Shown piece after piece: positions 11,553-24,214 of a stretch of 64,000 bases of DNA. This DNA is from Tretioscincus oriximinensis (taxonomy: Eukaryota; Chordata; Lepidosauria; Squamata; Gymnophthalmidae), in assembly GCA_022410635.1 (NCBI GenBank), contig JAJVDF010000190.1, forward strand, positions 1,245,156 to 1,309,155, given 5' to 3'. Both the position numbers and the translations under genes were made by a program. A model generated the notes under the pieces. It worked only from the letters and a program-made list of their open reading frames with translations. It did no database searches and was not told the origin of the DNA. Numbering within the stretch: the first letter of the stretch is position 1; the number at the start of each line of letters is the position of its first letter.

Positions 11553-12135
11553 GAAGAAATAGCTGTGNTAGTCTGGGTCCAGAAAACCTAGCAAGGGGTT
11601 CTCTAGCATTTTAGAGACTAACAGGAGAAAGGTAGACAGCACAAGACTTTGTACACAAGTCCACTTCCTAACATCTGAAGAAACAAACTTGTCTATGAAA
11701 GCTCATGCCAACTACCTTTCTAATGTTAGTCTCTAAGTGCTACTAGCCCCTTTGCTGGACTTTCTCCTAGACTAACACGGCTATTTCTCTGAAACTGACT
11801 ACCATGGAAAGCACCAATATTAGCTGAATGGAGTGGGAATCCATCAACATCTCCAGGATTCTTGCTCAGGTACAGGTGGATATAATCTTTTTTAAATACT
11901 GCAAACAAGAGGACATCATCCCCAAAGGACTACGAATAAAGAACCCACTACGTACCACATACCACACAGACTACAGTGACAAACTATGCAAGATTTTCTC
12001 CAAGAAACTATTGAAGTACCTTATCAGCAGCAGCATCNGAAGTAGTAGACGTGTCTATGAAAGCTTATGCCACCTACTTTTCTACTGTTTGTCTCTAAGT
12101 ACTATTNGCTCCTTTGCTACCTTTCTTTTGTTAAG
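11553..12135 (+). mobile_element. rearranged Penelope-like element with N-terminal ORF remnant
   Basis: Order: an inverted terminal-repeat piece (11553-11668), a sense terminal repeat starting at CTGAAGA (11671) and ending GACTAACACGGCTATTTCTCTGAAA, then an open frame from ATG 11828, then a second terminal repeat (12034-12130). The frame includes FKYCKQEDIIPKGLRIKN, which resembles the N-terminal region of PLE proteins ahead of the reverse transcriptase. Nearly all of the RT and endonuclease has been deleted between this piece and the 3' repeat. The terminal-repeat order and ORF position fit known PLE architecture. The family call from a short peptide is inference. Confidence 0.65.
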
Positions 12136-12679
12136 TTTCTAAATTGCTACAAGACCCCCTTGCTATCTTCACTTAGTCCTGAAGAAATATAGTAAATGTC
12201 AAGACCCTATTCTGAGATATATCCTAGAATAAAGCTCCATATGTGTATGAAGCAAACTGCAATAGAATGTGTTTTGTACTTTAAAGCTTGGCTACATTTT
12301 ACTCCAGTGTTCTCAAATGTGATATCTGAACAATTAGTTCGACAATTACACCTTTCTAGTTGTTCCACAAGGGAGAAGGTTTTCTGGTGATGCTCCCCAT
12401 ATTTTTTTGAAAAAAACAGGACCACACCATAGATGTTTTCAAGTGATTCTTTTAAAAATATCTGTAACAATTTGGCCTTTGCTACTTAGTGAATTTTTCC
12501 CCTTGTGATTGTTCTTCATATGTGATCTCTTCTTTCATGTGTTTTATATTTTATGCTTTTCATCAATTTTTCATCTTAAAACCTATGTAATAGGGTGCCC
12601 CATCCATGGAAGCCCAACAGATTCCACGGTGAATAAAACTACAATAATATATAGAGAGACCTGTCCAACACATATCTGA
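12136..12679. other. unannotated
   Basis: A/T-rich, no recognisable feature. Overlapping open frames on the two strands (12196-12390 and 12207-12470) look like chance. Confidence 0.35.
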
Positions 12680-12914
12680 TTTTTTTGTATATAAGATGCA
12701 CTATATTTCCCCAGAAAGGGGGATGAAATTGTCTGTGCATTTTATGGTCCGATCATAGCAAAATTCCCCCCAGTGTAGAAGAAATTGTTCATAAAGTTTG
12801 CAGTAGCAGCTACTCAAATGTGACATTTTCCCCAGAATAACGGTTTTTCTTATTTTCTTCCCCTAAAATCTAGGTTCACCTTATGGTCTGGTGCGTCTTA
12901 TAGTCTGAAAAATG
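12680..12914. mobile_element. non-autonomous DNA transposon with ATAAGAYGCAC inverted ends
   Basis: The left end TGTATATAAGATGCAC is inverted at the right as GTGCGTCTTATAGTCTGA. The motif TTATGGTC appears near both ends. The body of about 235 bp has no ORF. Similar ends occur in short transposons of many reptile genomes, but I cannot assign the superfamily. Confidence 0.5.
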
Positions 12915-14278
12915 TAACATTACAGTATTTAAAATATAACCCTCCTTCTAACTTACCCACCCTACCTGGCAGAACAAAACCTAGAGGGAGCTAAAGATCA
13001 AAACCAATGGTAATATATATAAAGCGGACAACAGGTAAACCTCCAAAGAGAGGCTTAAAAGGCCTGCCTACATTTCTTTACTCCAGTCACCTCTGAGAGG
13101 GGAGGAACTAGAAGAAGGCTACTCTGAGATTTTAACACATTCATGACACAGTGAAGAAACCTCTTGCAGTCCTTCTCATTAGCTTAAACACACTATGTAC
13201 AGAGTGCTATAAAATTGTGATGTCAGCCTCACTATAGACCTGGTTTACATATACCACAATTCTCTAAGCATTTATTTTTCCCACAGTGTTTCANATGGCT
13301 TCTTAAGGAAGGGGCAGATAAACACATGAATTATTTAAATGAAAACTTTTGAAAGGCTGCAATTCTCTTCCCAGTCATCTTGAATTTATCCAGAAATAAA
13401 TTCTATTGAATTCAGCAGGGTTTATAGCTGAATAAAAAATGCAAAGGATTGCCCTGTTATCTCTGTTATCAGACTGGGAGTTTATTCTCACCTCATTGCT
13501 ATTTTTAATACTTTGTTCTTACTAAACACAAACGACGCTAGACTTTTTGTGTACGCTCTGCACATGCTTTTAACTGAAATGTTGTTTGGAAGCACCATGA
13601 ATAAATAAAAATAATTAATATTTTATCAAGTTATGCCAACAGGTCAAGCGCTAAAGACAAAAGGCAGATGTCTTCACCATACTATCAGGAAGGATTATTG
13701 ACATTGTGCTTTGCTTCTATTATGGCTCCAGTTTGATCCACTCAGTTCACAGCTATATAACTGAACTGGGGAGGGTAATGGAGGTTTAGGAAAACGTGCA
13801 AGAAACTGCTGAACGTCTGGGGAAAGCAATTATTTTCAAGCTGAGTTTACTAATGATGAAGGAGCAGAGCCCACAAAGTTGCCTTTCTGAGAGGAAGTCC
13901 TATTTCAATCTGCTTAGACCCAGGAGGTACAGACCAAAGTTTCTCATTTACTTGTTTTATTTCTTCAATCAGGTGAATAAGGCCTGCAAACGTTATCCTA
14001 TGGGAAGGGTGCAGAAAAGAATTCTTCCCACTACATTTTGGTGGCACAGCTCACCAAGGTACCTCTGGGAATTAGAGNNNTTTTTTTTTTTAAAAAAGCA
14101 CAACTGTCTTCCAATCGCTGCTGCCTTGACCTTTATGATGTTGAGAACAAGTCAAGGCCTTGCCTTCCTTCGGCTTGAATTCTTTTTTTAGCATTAAAAA
14201 CTGTGCAGTTTTAGTTCTCACGAGANCCAAACAGATGTGCTCTTCAGCAATGCTTTTTTAGAAAGAAAATTTCAAATC
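12915..14278. other. unannotated
   Basis: About 1.4 kb without recognisable repeats. A 131-codon frame at 13796-14191 runs across an ambiguous nnn beside a T run and has no recognisable domain. Confidence 0.35.
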
Positions 14279-14405
14279 AGTAGCCGAGTTCGTCTTGGTC
14301 CAGAATATCAAGCTAGGGGGTCCCATAGCACCTTAGATACTAACAAGAAAAAGTTAGGTAGCACGAGCTTTCATAAACTAATCTACTTCTTCAGATGCAT
14401 CACCA
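14279..14405 (-). mobile_element. solo PLE terminal-repeat fragment
   Basis: On the minus strand: CTGAAGA, a degenerate GTAGATT..TTTATG stem, GAAA, GCTCGTGCTA, then CTTGTTAGTATCTAAGGTGC and GGACCAAGACGAACTCGG. This matches the terminal repeats at 48183 and 63556. The GAAA-GC-UCGU-GC-UA order fits the short stem III and UH cleavage site of PLE hammerhead ribozymes. No ORF attached. Confidence 0.6.
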
Positions 14406-15617
14406 CAAAAAGTCTCTACAGTGCACAAGACCCGCCTTGGCTAGTTATTATTAGACTACTTTACAGACTTTTCTTTACCTATTATGCTTTATTCTACATC
14501 AGTACCTTTGGATAAACAAGGTCTACTGGTATAGAACAAGGCATGGTGGAGTTTTAGACAGTGCTATCTGTTCAAGTGCATAGCTTCTAAAAATGTTTCT
14601 TCCCAACAGCAAGATTTTCAGGACTGTGTGCCTTATACAGCCTGCCATAAACTAAAGCTGTATCCCATATACATACTAGTGAATCACCAATATGAGGCAT
14701 TCCCTGGTGTCTGCATTATCTTAATCGGGTTCCAGCTCCAAGCAACCTATGACTTGTGTGAAACACCCACCAGCAAAATCACTGGTTGAAGTGGGGAAAA
14801 AACTTCATGATTCTCAAGGAAAGATAGAAACAAAAAAAAAATCACATATACTTGGAAACCAGGAGAAATGATGATAATGATAGTTTATACATTCCTGTGT
14901 TACTCTTGAGTAAGTAAAATCATTCCTATTGGCCTATTTAGGATTATACTTTAAATTATTTTATTTCATATGTTTAATTCATGGCAGTTTTTTTCTACAA
15001 ATGGTATGCCTTGTGATGACTGTTAGAACGAACATGTTCTTTTTATGGTAATAGAAAGAGAGACTGCCATACGAAAGAGCTGTCATAATATTTCAAAGGG
15101 ATGGCTTTGATAATCCTCCCTGGTTAAGGGGGAGTGGATTGTGGCATGGTAAAGAATAAGTCTTCACTCCTAAACTACATTCCTGTAGTTTTCTCTGTCA
15201 ACTGGGAAAAACCAAACAACTAACAGTCACCCCAATTCCAAGAAAACTCTGCCCAGCCCTTTCTTGAACTGTCCTTCATTTCTGAAAAAACTTACTTGAG
15301 CCCTGAGACCAAAGGTAAAAAACTACCTACTTTTTCTCAGGTGAAGCTGGAAACTTATTCTTTATTGTCATTCTTATCTCAAGCAATTTCCCAGTTATCA
15401 GTAGCTCCATAAACTGTTAGTACACAAAGAATCGGTAAATGCTACTGGCAAGATGTTAGACTAAACGTCTACGATATAGAAATTCACCATGAACTTCGGT
15501 TCCTGTTGTTTGCTTTGTTTTAATGAATTTTGAAACTATGCAAGAAATCAAGGAAAGTACTTATTTGTATAATTCACCCATAACTGGTAACCTTTTACTG
15601 ATCTGAATAGCAATTCA
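14406..15617. other. unannotated
   Basis: Nothing recognised. Confidence 0.35.
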
Positions 15618-15740
15618 ATGGTTTGTTTATTTATTATATCTATATCTTGACCTTTACCCAAAGTCCTTGGGTGGGTTACAGCATACAATAAGACAAAATA
15701 CTAAAACACATTAAAAAAAANCCCAACCCATTAACCTGTT
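15618..15740 (-). repeat. L2-clade LINE 3' tail fragment
   Basis: TTTATTTATTATATC tail followed by CCTTTACCCAAAGTCCTTGGGTGGG, the complement of the L2-type end seen elsewhere in the window. Confidence 0.5.
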
Positions 15741-16533
15741 CAATTTACCTCTTTCTTTCCCCACCATCTTGGTAAGATTACATTTAGGGAAAATTATGGC
15801 TGTATCCAGCCACCACTTGTTTATTCCAGGTTTTCCCGATTTTTCAGATAAATAATTTTCTAGTTTTAAAGCATTGTGTCCATACTGTTACAGTTTATTT
15901 TGGATTTTGTCATTCTGACAGTTCTTGGCAAATGAGATTTTCCCTGAATGAGACCCTTTCTCCTGGCATCCATTTTGTTTGCTGGTTGTCAAGAGGATGT
16001 GCAGTAGTCCCTCCCCCCAAATGCCATTGGTTAGAGAGCTGTCAATATCAGGCTTCACACACTCACCCTTATGGGAATGTAAACATCAACGTTCCCCCGT
16101 TTTTTCACTAAAAATTGTCCACACAGCATAGCCTTTCTGATTTAACCCTATATCCCGATTTGAGAGCTGGCCTTCCTAGTTAACTGACAAAACCTGCATT
16201 TGTTGCTTTGTTTTGTAGACTGGTGAGGCTAATGTGGGAGAAATTTGACTTTAAATCAGATTACTGACCCTGTCTGGATGCAAATTCAGTCTCAAAGTCC
16301 TGGGGTTTCTATATTAGTGGGCTTAGTATTGGTCGAGTTTATGGATGGCCCCTATCAGGAAAGGGACAAGGGTAATGTGAGCCTCTCAGTTCTATTTAAT
16401 CTCTCAGCAGTTTTTGTGTTATCAGCCATGGCGTCGGGTTCAGAGATTAGGAACTAGAGGTACAACACAACACCATGGTTGACAGTATCAGAAGTGTTGA
16501 GAAATCAAATAGAAGTGAGAGGCTCACANAGTT
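15741..16533. other. unannotated
   Basis: A 70-codon plus frame (16245-16457) has no recognisable domain. Confidence 0.35.
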
Positions 16534-16617
16534 CTGAAGAAGTAGACCTGTCTACGAAAGCTTATGCCAACCACTTTTCTCAAGTTAGTCTCAAAGTGCT
16601 GCTAGCTCCTTTGCTGA
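16534..16617 (+). mobile_element. PLE terminal-repeat 3' fragment
   Basis: Starts exactly at CTGAAGA and runs through the same sequence as the right arm of the intact PLE at 51539-51593, then extends into TCTCAAAGTGCTGCTAGCTC, the part missing from that arm. It is a 5'-truncated terminal repeat without ORF. Confidence 0.7.
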
Positions 16618-17040
16618 TAGTTCCATTAGCTTGACTAGGACTACATCCCCACCTGTCCGTTTGCCCCACTTTTCAAATGATTAGGAAAAAACGTGTTGGC
16701 TGCTCATCCCCATTTTACTTGGCATTCAGCTGCTGCCTTANTTTGAATGAGGAGCCCCAGAAGGAACTGCTGCGTTTTCCTAACTACAATCCCCAGAATT
16801 CCCTGCGACCCTGCCCACTGTTCCCAGGCAGTCCCTGTGCTCCAAGAGACAATGAAATCTATACAATTTGCTACAAGCAGATCCAGAAGAGATTCTTCTT
16901 TGGGACTTTAAAATGGAGGCCCTCTCCACAGCCTTATTCTGGGTAATGTCTAGGAGGCTGTAAAAAAGAGTGTGGTTCCATGGGGTAGATGCAAGGTAAA
17001 CCCACCTCCAAAGCACTTTATATAAGGTGTGGGGAATATG
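16618..17040. other. unannotated; possible ZNF143-type site
   Basis: ACTACAATCCCCAGAATTCC at 16784-16803 resembles the ZNF143/THAP11 consensus ACTACAATTCCCAGAATGC, which also occurs inside repeats. No promoter context is seen, so function is doubtful. Confidence 0.2.
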
Positions 17041-17525
17041 CCTAGGATAGCTCTACATTGGTTTCCCATTCTCTACCTTATTCAGTTTAAGCTTTTGGTT
17101 CTGACTTTCAAAGCCCTTCATAATCTTGCTTCTCCTTGCCTCTCTTCTCTCATTTCTCCATATTGACCCTCTTGTGCTCTTCGCTTTGCTGAAACCATGT
17201 GCCACACCCTGCCTAGGGTCTCTTCTTCATGGTGCCATTTTTGCTCATTTTCCCTTATTGCCCCTTACCTCTGGAACTTTCTCCCTACTCACTTTTGCTC
17301 CATCCTCTTGTCACCTTCAAATATCAGTTAAAAGTGAGCCTATTTTCCAGGGCCTCTGATGTCACTGAGTAATTTGCTTCAGTTAACTTTTACTATTTAG
17401 TATTATTTATTAAATTTACTGTTAACGTAATGCTTGTATTCTTTAATTGTTTTTGTTGATATTGTATTGTATGCATATGGTACAGCACCGTGTACATGGA
17501 TGGCAATAAATAAACAAGCAGAACT
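17041..17525 (+). repeat. L2 LINE 3' end (C-terminal codons plus tail)
   Basis: Plus-strand translation with one or two frame breaks gives an L2-like order: LHWFPIL, QFKLLVLTFKALHNLAS, a PCALRFAE-like segment, then LWNFLP, the C-terminal pattern of L2 reverse-transcriptase proteins. The end TACAGCACCGTGTACATGG followed by AATAAATAAAC is a typical L2 terminus. A second copy of this subfamily is at 28905-29090. Confidence 0.7.
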
Positions 17526-18926
17526 CAATACTATTTTGAGACTAGAAAGAAATGGGTTGAGAGAATCCATTTCCTCCAAGTATGTCATTTCCTGGACTGA
17601 CCCAACTATACTTTCTTCACAAGGATGAAGGAGGGAAGGAGCCGGTTCACTTCCTCATGCCGTGATTATTTAAACTGATCCAAAAAACCAGGACCAGATG
17701 TTGCACCAAACACTTCTACTAAACCACTTGCAACAATGGAGTCCAATTTCATGTGGATTTTAGCAGCTTTTTCTTGAAAAGTGCCCTGAAAATCTATCCT
17801 TGCTGCTGGATAACAAAAACCATTTAACCAGCCAGAAGAAGTCACCTAGACAGCCACTTGAGGAAGCAATGGAGGCAGAGAAATAATTCTTTTTCTGCAG
17901 GAATTACCACACAGTTAGCATAATAATGTGTTCTCACCCATGTTCACATTAGGGTTTATTCTACTCCTAGCTGTTCTAACTGTTGGCCCTCCCACTTCAT
18001 CACATGCAGACTTCCACTATGCCACTTACACATTTGACATTTTTCTACTCATGTTAGCTGCCCCTTCCACAAATAAAATAGTCTGTGGTCCACTAAATGA
18101 TCTCTGGCTAAGTTGCAAGGCAGATATTAAGTATTCACATTGCCAAACGATTCTTGGACGATTTTGCTGCAATACGCAATGATGGTTATCATGCTGGAAT
18201 TTGACAAGTAAAAGTACATTCCATTTGAATTTCCTTGGAGACAGGCAAGTCCGCGAAGACAGACTTCCAGATAAACTGAAGAATTATTTATAAAGATTTA
18301 ATACTGACCCTGGGATTAAAATGGATTCCATTATTTTTAATCAGTGCATGGAAAGCACAACTAGAAGTTACTGGAACTAGAGCAGACCTGTGGAGATTTC
18401 AAGGAAAATGATTTATTTTCAGGTTAGAAATGTGGAGTAAAAATATGGGGGAAATGTGGAAAATGGACAGAGGATTTTCAAGATCTTTTCACACTAAGGA
18501 CTAAGCAGATCAGCTCCTGTTGAGATGGCTAGTTCCTTGACTGGAACAAAAGTCCGTTCTACACTAGACGGGATCTGCCATCCATATGCCCGTGCAGACT
18601 AAGGAAAGCTCACAGAGGGACTTCTTTAGTTTACATCCAACAAGTGGATGGCGTACCCTAGTTCTGAGATATAATTCAGAATAAGGCCCAGTGCAAAAAG
18701 GGGCAAGGCCATTCACATTGGGACACCCTGTTCCAGTCTTCATCCCATCTCTGAAATTTGCATCAGCTCTGGAGTCAGCACAGGGGGACTGCAAAAACAC
18801 AGTAGGCCTGGGGACCCATTGCAACAACATGTCTTGTTGCACAGGAACATGATATCCCAGATTTCCACAGTCTAGTTATTATGTGTCTGGAGACTATGAA
18901 AAAGAGATCTACTAGTAGAGGGAACC

Positions 18927-18972
18927 ATGCCACCATCTGGGGCCTTCTGATGCCACCATCTGGGGCCTTCTG
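18927..18972 (+). repeat. perfect 23-bp tandem duplication
   Basis: Two exact copies of the unit ATGCCACCATCTGG..CTTCTG lie end to end (18927-18949 and 18950-18972). Zero divergence implies a recent slippage or short duplication. Confidence 0.95.
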
Positions 18973-19379
18973 ATGACAAAGTCTACACTTTGTCCTGGGT
19001 GACTAAGCATAGTAGCAGCGGGCAGTATATACCTTAGGCCATACCAGAATGTGGAAGGGAGACTCCTAACATCCAGTAGACTGGTATATGAAAGTAATCA
19101 CTTTCGCATTCACTTTTGTATGAATTAAAATTGCTCATCCCTATAAGAAACACACACTCCAGACAATGGCTCTGGATGACACGTGTTTTAAGCAAAGAAA
19201 GGTTCCTCCAGGAATGGCATGAGGAAAATATTTGGGCTGCTGCCAGTCTGATACAAACCTGGGTATTTTTGCCAGGACAAGGGGCCTGGGCTCTGACTCC
19301 TACACAAGTGCATAATCATTTCTGCTTCAGAAATGGCTGCGAGCATATGTAAGAGAACACAGGTCATACTGATAAATTG

Positions 19380-19421
19380 TTTTCTATTTTGGAAAAAAAA
19401 TAGTTTTCCAAAAATAGAAAG
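19380..19421. repeat. short hairpin
   Basis: TTTCTATTTTGGAAAA is followed after about 8 nt by TTTTCCAAAAATAGAAA, its inverse with one extra base. Could be a MITE relic. Confidence 0.6.
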
Positions 19422-19435
19422 AAACACAACAGCCT

Positions 19436-19642
19436 ACCTACTTATAGCCCATATTTCTTAACTCAGAAGAACTCAAAGTAGCTTGCATAAACTTATTTTC
19501 ACAACAGATCCCGTATGAACTAGCTGGGGCTGAGAGACCTCAAGGTCACCCAGATGGCTTCATGTACAAGTGTGGAATCAAACTGGGAGACTACCAGATA
19601 AAGAGCCCGACAATCCAACCACAAGACCAAACAATTTAGCGT
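19436..19642 (-). repeat. MIR-like SINE (family 1), decayed
   Basis: Complement shows TTGGTCTTGTGGTTGGATTGT (A-box region), GTTTGATTCCAC (B box) and GGTGACCTTGAGGTC (CORE-like). The 3' portion matches the copy at 1020. Several substitutions mark it as old. Confidence 0.65.
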
Positions 19643-21489
19643 GACCCTACATCACAGATACACTATAATAGTGTGGGAAAAACCATGTCTGCAGGCATAC
19701 TTAAGTGTTTTGCCATCTTTAAAAAAGCAGATAGAAAAAATTCACACAAAGAAAAGAACATGAGACATGCCCTGCCAATTCAGATCTGTGGTCTTGCTAC
19801 TCCCAACAGTCTATTCTCATTGGCAACCAGTTGCATATAGCAACATACATATGTATCTTGCCCCACTCACAAGTGCTCAAGCAGCTTCAGAAGCACAGAT
19901 TTACTTATTTATATAAAGACGATTAGAAGATGTATAATGTACTCAGCTTTCTCATAAATGGCAGGTTCCTATTCCAAAATACAATCTAGAATAAGTCACT
20001 GTGCAGGTGTACAAAAGTACTTGGTATAAGTTAAGGCTTGATAGTTTGGATAGTAAACGATTCCCAAGAATGGAACAATATTCAAGGCACCTTTACTAGT
20101 TAACAGAAAGAGCTGGAAAATGTCTGGATCTGGAATTAAGTGCTGTCACACACGCTATTCATAACTGCACAAACTGAAATAATGGAAAAGGGTAACTACA
20201 GTTAATTTGTAGTGATGCCTCAGTGCCCTGGAATTTTCCATCAACACTATTCTCGCTGCTGACCCAGATTAACCGGTAAACAAAAATTTAAGGTAAAATG
20301 GGTTCGTTGTCCAGCTTTACAGGACAATTTTCCTTCAGCATTTCCAAACAATGGAATGATTTATTGCTAATCTTAAGCCCCCTGGTTCTTTAGTTTATTG
20401 AAATGCATCTGGGTCTCCTCCATGTAAAGTTGGGGGATTAAATTGAGTTCTTTGTGATAGCATAAATAAGCAGAAACAAAATGAAGAGTTGCAGAATTTA
20501 TTACCAACACTCTAAGAGAAATAACAGAGGAAAATAAAAACAGAAGAAAAAGCTTTTCCCTGGCTTTCAGAAGAGTGGGGTTGAGGGGTCACCACAAAAC
20601 TGATTGGCAGCAAAAACAGAACAAATAAAAGGAGGGAGATTTTCATGTAATACATAACTTATTTTCGTCATACAATAAATAAGGATGCTGTGAAATGGCT
20701 GCATTTTAACTCCTGCTGTTAATCTTTAAAGCACACATTGCCAGTTCCAATGCTGCTGTCTTGTTTTAGATTTTTGTGTCTGTATGTTTTAATGACACTG
20801 TTTTGATGTGGTGTTCGCTGCTACTGTAAATTGAAAATAACAGAATACAAATAGTTTGACTAGCAAACTAGTGTTGACAATTTAATAACAACGTATTTTG
20901 ATTAATTCATAATGAAATGTTATTAGAGTTTTTCAAAAGAAGCAAATCTATAATTAATGAGTATGTTTAGTGCTGGAATTTTGATGTAAAAGTTGACAAG
21001 GACCATGAGAATCTTTTCCAAACTCAGGGAAAAATTCTAGTAGAAAAACAAGGCAAACAAATTGAATCACCATCACCATGATCAATTGTTACTGGGGCCC
21101 ACATGCTCAAAAAAAGAACACCAGATTGTATATGATTTTTTTCCACTGTCCGATCCAGTGCTGTGAGTCATATGTGAATCACATACGCCTTTATCAGAAA
21201 ATTCACCCATGTACAGGGTACGAATTCTCCCCATTTCCTGTTTGGTGATGTCACTTCCAGTCTCTGCTTCCAGAAAGGGTGCCCCCATGATGACATCACT
21301 TCTGGTCCTGCCCCCTTATGCCATTCTGGCATTAACATGTGGGCCACTTGAGCAATCCCAGGATACCCAAGTGGGTGTTCAAGGCACACTGACATCAATT
21401 TTCTAATGGGAGGTCTAATGGTTACGTGAGAAAGCAAATCCAGTGACCAACTTTCCTTTAGTAGTGATCCTTAAATGAGTATTTTCAAG
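19643..21489. other. unannotated
   Basis: About 1.8 kb with no recognised gene or repeat. 21216-21310 holds two GATGWCACTTC words in a less A/T-rich block that could be an unclassified repeat. Confidence 0.35.
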
Positions 21490-21805
21490 AAGAATATTTA
21501 TTTATTTATTTATACTTATACCCTGCCCTATACTCGAAGGTCTCAGGGTGGTGAACAGGTGGCCTTTGGCTGAAGAAATGTCACCTCTGTCCCTACTTTT
21601 AGATACTGTTTTATACTATTTTAATTTTGTATTGATGTTTTACTGTTGGCCATCCTGAGACCTTCGGGTATAGGGCGGGGTATAAGAATAAATAAATAAA
21701 TAAAACATCAATACAAAATTAACAAATTAATAACAGTATAAAACAATATCTAAAAGTGTAGACAAAAGTGACATTTCTTCAGCCAAAGGCCAGGTGAAAG
21801 CGGTG
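21490..21805. repeat. L2 tail nested inside an inverted L2 tail
   Basis: A minus-strand L2 3' end (21493-21556) is interrupted by a plus-strand copy (about 21557-21702) and resumes at about 21703-21805. The plus copy's TTTGGCTGAAGAAATG is mirrored by CATTTCTTCAGCCAAA, and TTTGTATTGATGTTTT by AAAACATCAATACAAA. The interrupted halves join cleanly at GAACAG/TAAAACATC. Confidence 0.7.
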
Positions 21806-22250
21806 CAAAAGTATTTTTTCACCCAGAGGGTCATTGGTCTATGCAATTAACTTCCAGAAAAGCTAGAAGCCTGGATAGCTTTAAGATAGGATCAGATAAA
21901 TTCATGGAAGTCAGGTATATCAATAACTATCAGGATGGAAAAAGCATGAAGTATTTCTGAAACACCATTTGCAGGGATTCAAGGTCAGGTGAGGGTTTTC
22001 CCTTCTGCTTGAGACTACCCTAATGCAATTGGTGGGCCAATGTATGAGACAGAATGCTGGACTAGATGGGAGCGGCCGATTCAGCAGGCCTCCTCTTATT
22101 TATTTATTTACATTTACATACCATTTTATTAACAATAACTCACCAGTAAACATATTAAAAAATCATATCTAAATGTAGGAAAAGGAGAGCAGTTTTCCCA
22201 GCCAAAGGCCAGGCCAAAGAAGTGTGTCTTCAAGCATTTTTATGTTCTTA
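21806..22250 (+). repeat. CR1 LINE 3' end with nested L2 fragment
   Basis: Plus-strand CR1 end: TTCACCCAGAGGGTCATTGG, a decayed version of the C-terminal codons, then GCTGGACTAGATGGG and TCCTCTTA. A minus-strand L2 tail (about 22097-22237) splits the last bases of the CR1 end; TTTATGTTCTTATGG resumes afterwards. The L2 fragment is therefore the younger of the two. Confidence 0.75.
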
Positions 22251-24030
22251 TGGAAGCAGTAGCAGGCACAGATAAAAACCTGTGATTACCTCCTGCTATC
22301 TGAAGGCAGTTCCTCTCAATCACAAGTAAGAGTGCTCAAACTATGGACTAAAACAGCACCATTCCTTAAAAATAATACACAAACAGCACCACAGAAAAGT
22401 ATTCATGGTGGCCTGATAACACTGTCAAATGCAAAATTAATACCACCATAGGATTTGCTTTGTGTTATACAATTGCACATTTCATCCACTATTTCTCATT
22501 CATAGCATTCAGAATTGCTGAAAGTCAGCTTGTTATCATTCAGATAGACTGAATTCTGACCTCCCATCAAGTTTTTCTCTATTAGCATGAACTAATCAAA
22601 TGTTCTCTAATCTTGTCTCTGCCAATCATAGAAATGGACATATCCACACTTGGGCACTAGCAAAATGGGTTCATCTCCTATATTTCACTGTTTTGAAAGT
22701 TTTATATTCAGTTTACTTAATCTTTATAGCCATATGATCAAGGAGTCCACCTCTAATAATACATCACAGACATCCACAACCTTTCAGAGAAGTGGCTGCA
22801 TTTAAGTGCTTATTGATACAAATAATGCATAACTTGTTGTCTCTCAGAGTTAGACTGTTGTTTGTACTACAAAAATGGCAAAATCACCTTTCATAAGTGC
22901 ATGCATGAATGCAAGCACTCCTTCCCAACTTCACACTGAGAATTTGATACCCAGAGCTGTTAACACCATGTTAAGCAAAACCGTGGGTGATTCTGCACCT
23001 GTCATATTCTGGTTCACAGGCACACACAAAAAGTTTAAAAATCCAAAATGTCTGGATAGAAAAAAAAAACTCCTGGACAAAAAACTCAATCTATTATAAC
23101 TAGAATCCATGGTGGTGATCACCCTTCTAAGGTCTGTCACCTTTGAAGAAGATGTAACCCGTTGGTCATTCATGTCCTAGAGTGGAGGAGCCGCCTACAA
23201 AATGTTACCACCCATGGTAGAGTACCACACAGTGGCACTCCACACACAGCAGGCTGGCAGGCTTGGGCTGGTAAAATATCAGCGCTGATGCCCGCCGCAG
23301 CCGAACCATGAAGCCGAATCTTCAATGTAAGACAAATGTGGGATGAGGAGGAGGCAGGGGAAGAGAGATGAGAAGTGGGAGGATGGCCACTACAATACCC
23401 ATTCTATGCATGCAAATGGGAATGGGCTAACTCCACTAGTTATGATATAAAAAACAGGTTTAAAACTCTCCAAAACATCATCAGTATGCATAAAATGATC
23501 ACCACTGAATAATTCAAATGGCCACCCAGCTCCTTAAGTGCCTATATGATCAATAAAAGTTAATTTGTACATCTAGGACCTTAGGACAATATTCCTGGAA
23601 CACCCAAAGGTTCAACTGTCCAGTCTACTGTACACTAGATAAATCCAAAGCAAAAGCAAGAATCTGGATATTACCCAGTCAATAAGTTTTGAATTCATGC
23701 TCTTCGTCAAGCCAATGGCTAAAATCAACATACAATCCCCAATACTTTACTACACTTTGCCCTACTGTGATTCTGATTCTGATCCAGCAAGCATATTAGG
23801 AGTCTATTACATGCTTTTGTAATGTAAAGAAAGATAATCCCTTAGACCTTATCAGCAGGTTAAAAGAAGGTTTCCAGTATACTTACTGGTCCATTAGAAA
23901 ATTGTAACAGGAATAAAAATAAGGGTTTCCCCAAAGACTCAGAAGTCTAGATCTTTCCTTTGCCTTTATAAGCTTTGCCTTTATCAGCTTTCCCTTTCCC
24001 ATCTTTCCTAGAGCAGGTATTTTTAGATTA
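22251..24030. other. unannotated
   Basis: About 1.8 kb. 23180-23340 is less A/T-rich than its surroundings but holds no recognised feature. Confidence 0.35.
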
Positions 24031-24214
24031 TAGGCTGACCAGATAACCCATTTTTCAGATTTTTTTTTTGAAAACCTGTTTTTTGGGGTGCCTCCAGTTT
24101 TTTTCTGAGGAATTTTTTTTTGAAAAAATCTTTTCTCAGAAAAAAACTGGGAGGCACCCCAAAACTGGGTTTTCACCCCCCCCCCCAAAAAAAAGGGATC
24201 ATCTGGTCAGCCTA
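24031..24214. mobile_element. palindromic MITE, TAGGCTGACC family (short type)
   Basis: The ends TAGGCTGACCAGAT and ATCTGGTCAGCCTA are perfect inverses. The body repeats the GGGGTGCCTCC / GGAGGCACCCC inner inversion seen at 4130, with poly-T and poly-C runs expanded. No coding capacity. Confidence 0.85.

Larger units (their letters stand above)
17526..19435. other. unannotated
   Basis: About 1.9 kb without recognised repeats apart from the tandem duplication and hairpin listed separately. The minus frame 18564-18842 (92 codons) has no recognisable domain. Confidence 0.35.

Noticed and set aside
16784..16803. ZNF143-type promoter element
   Set aside because: The motif is imperfect, single, and lacks any nearby CpG-rich promoter or transcript evidence; such words are common in repeats.
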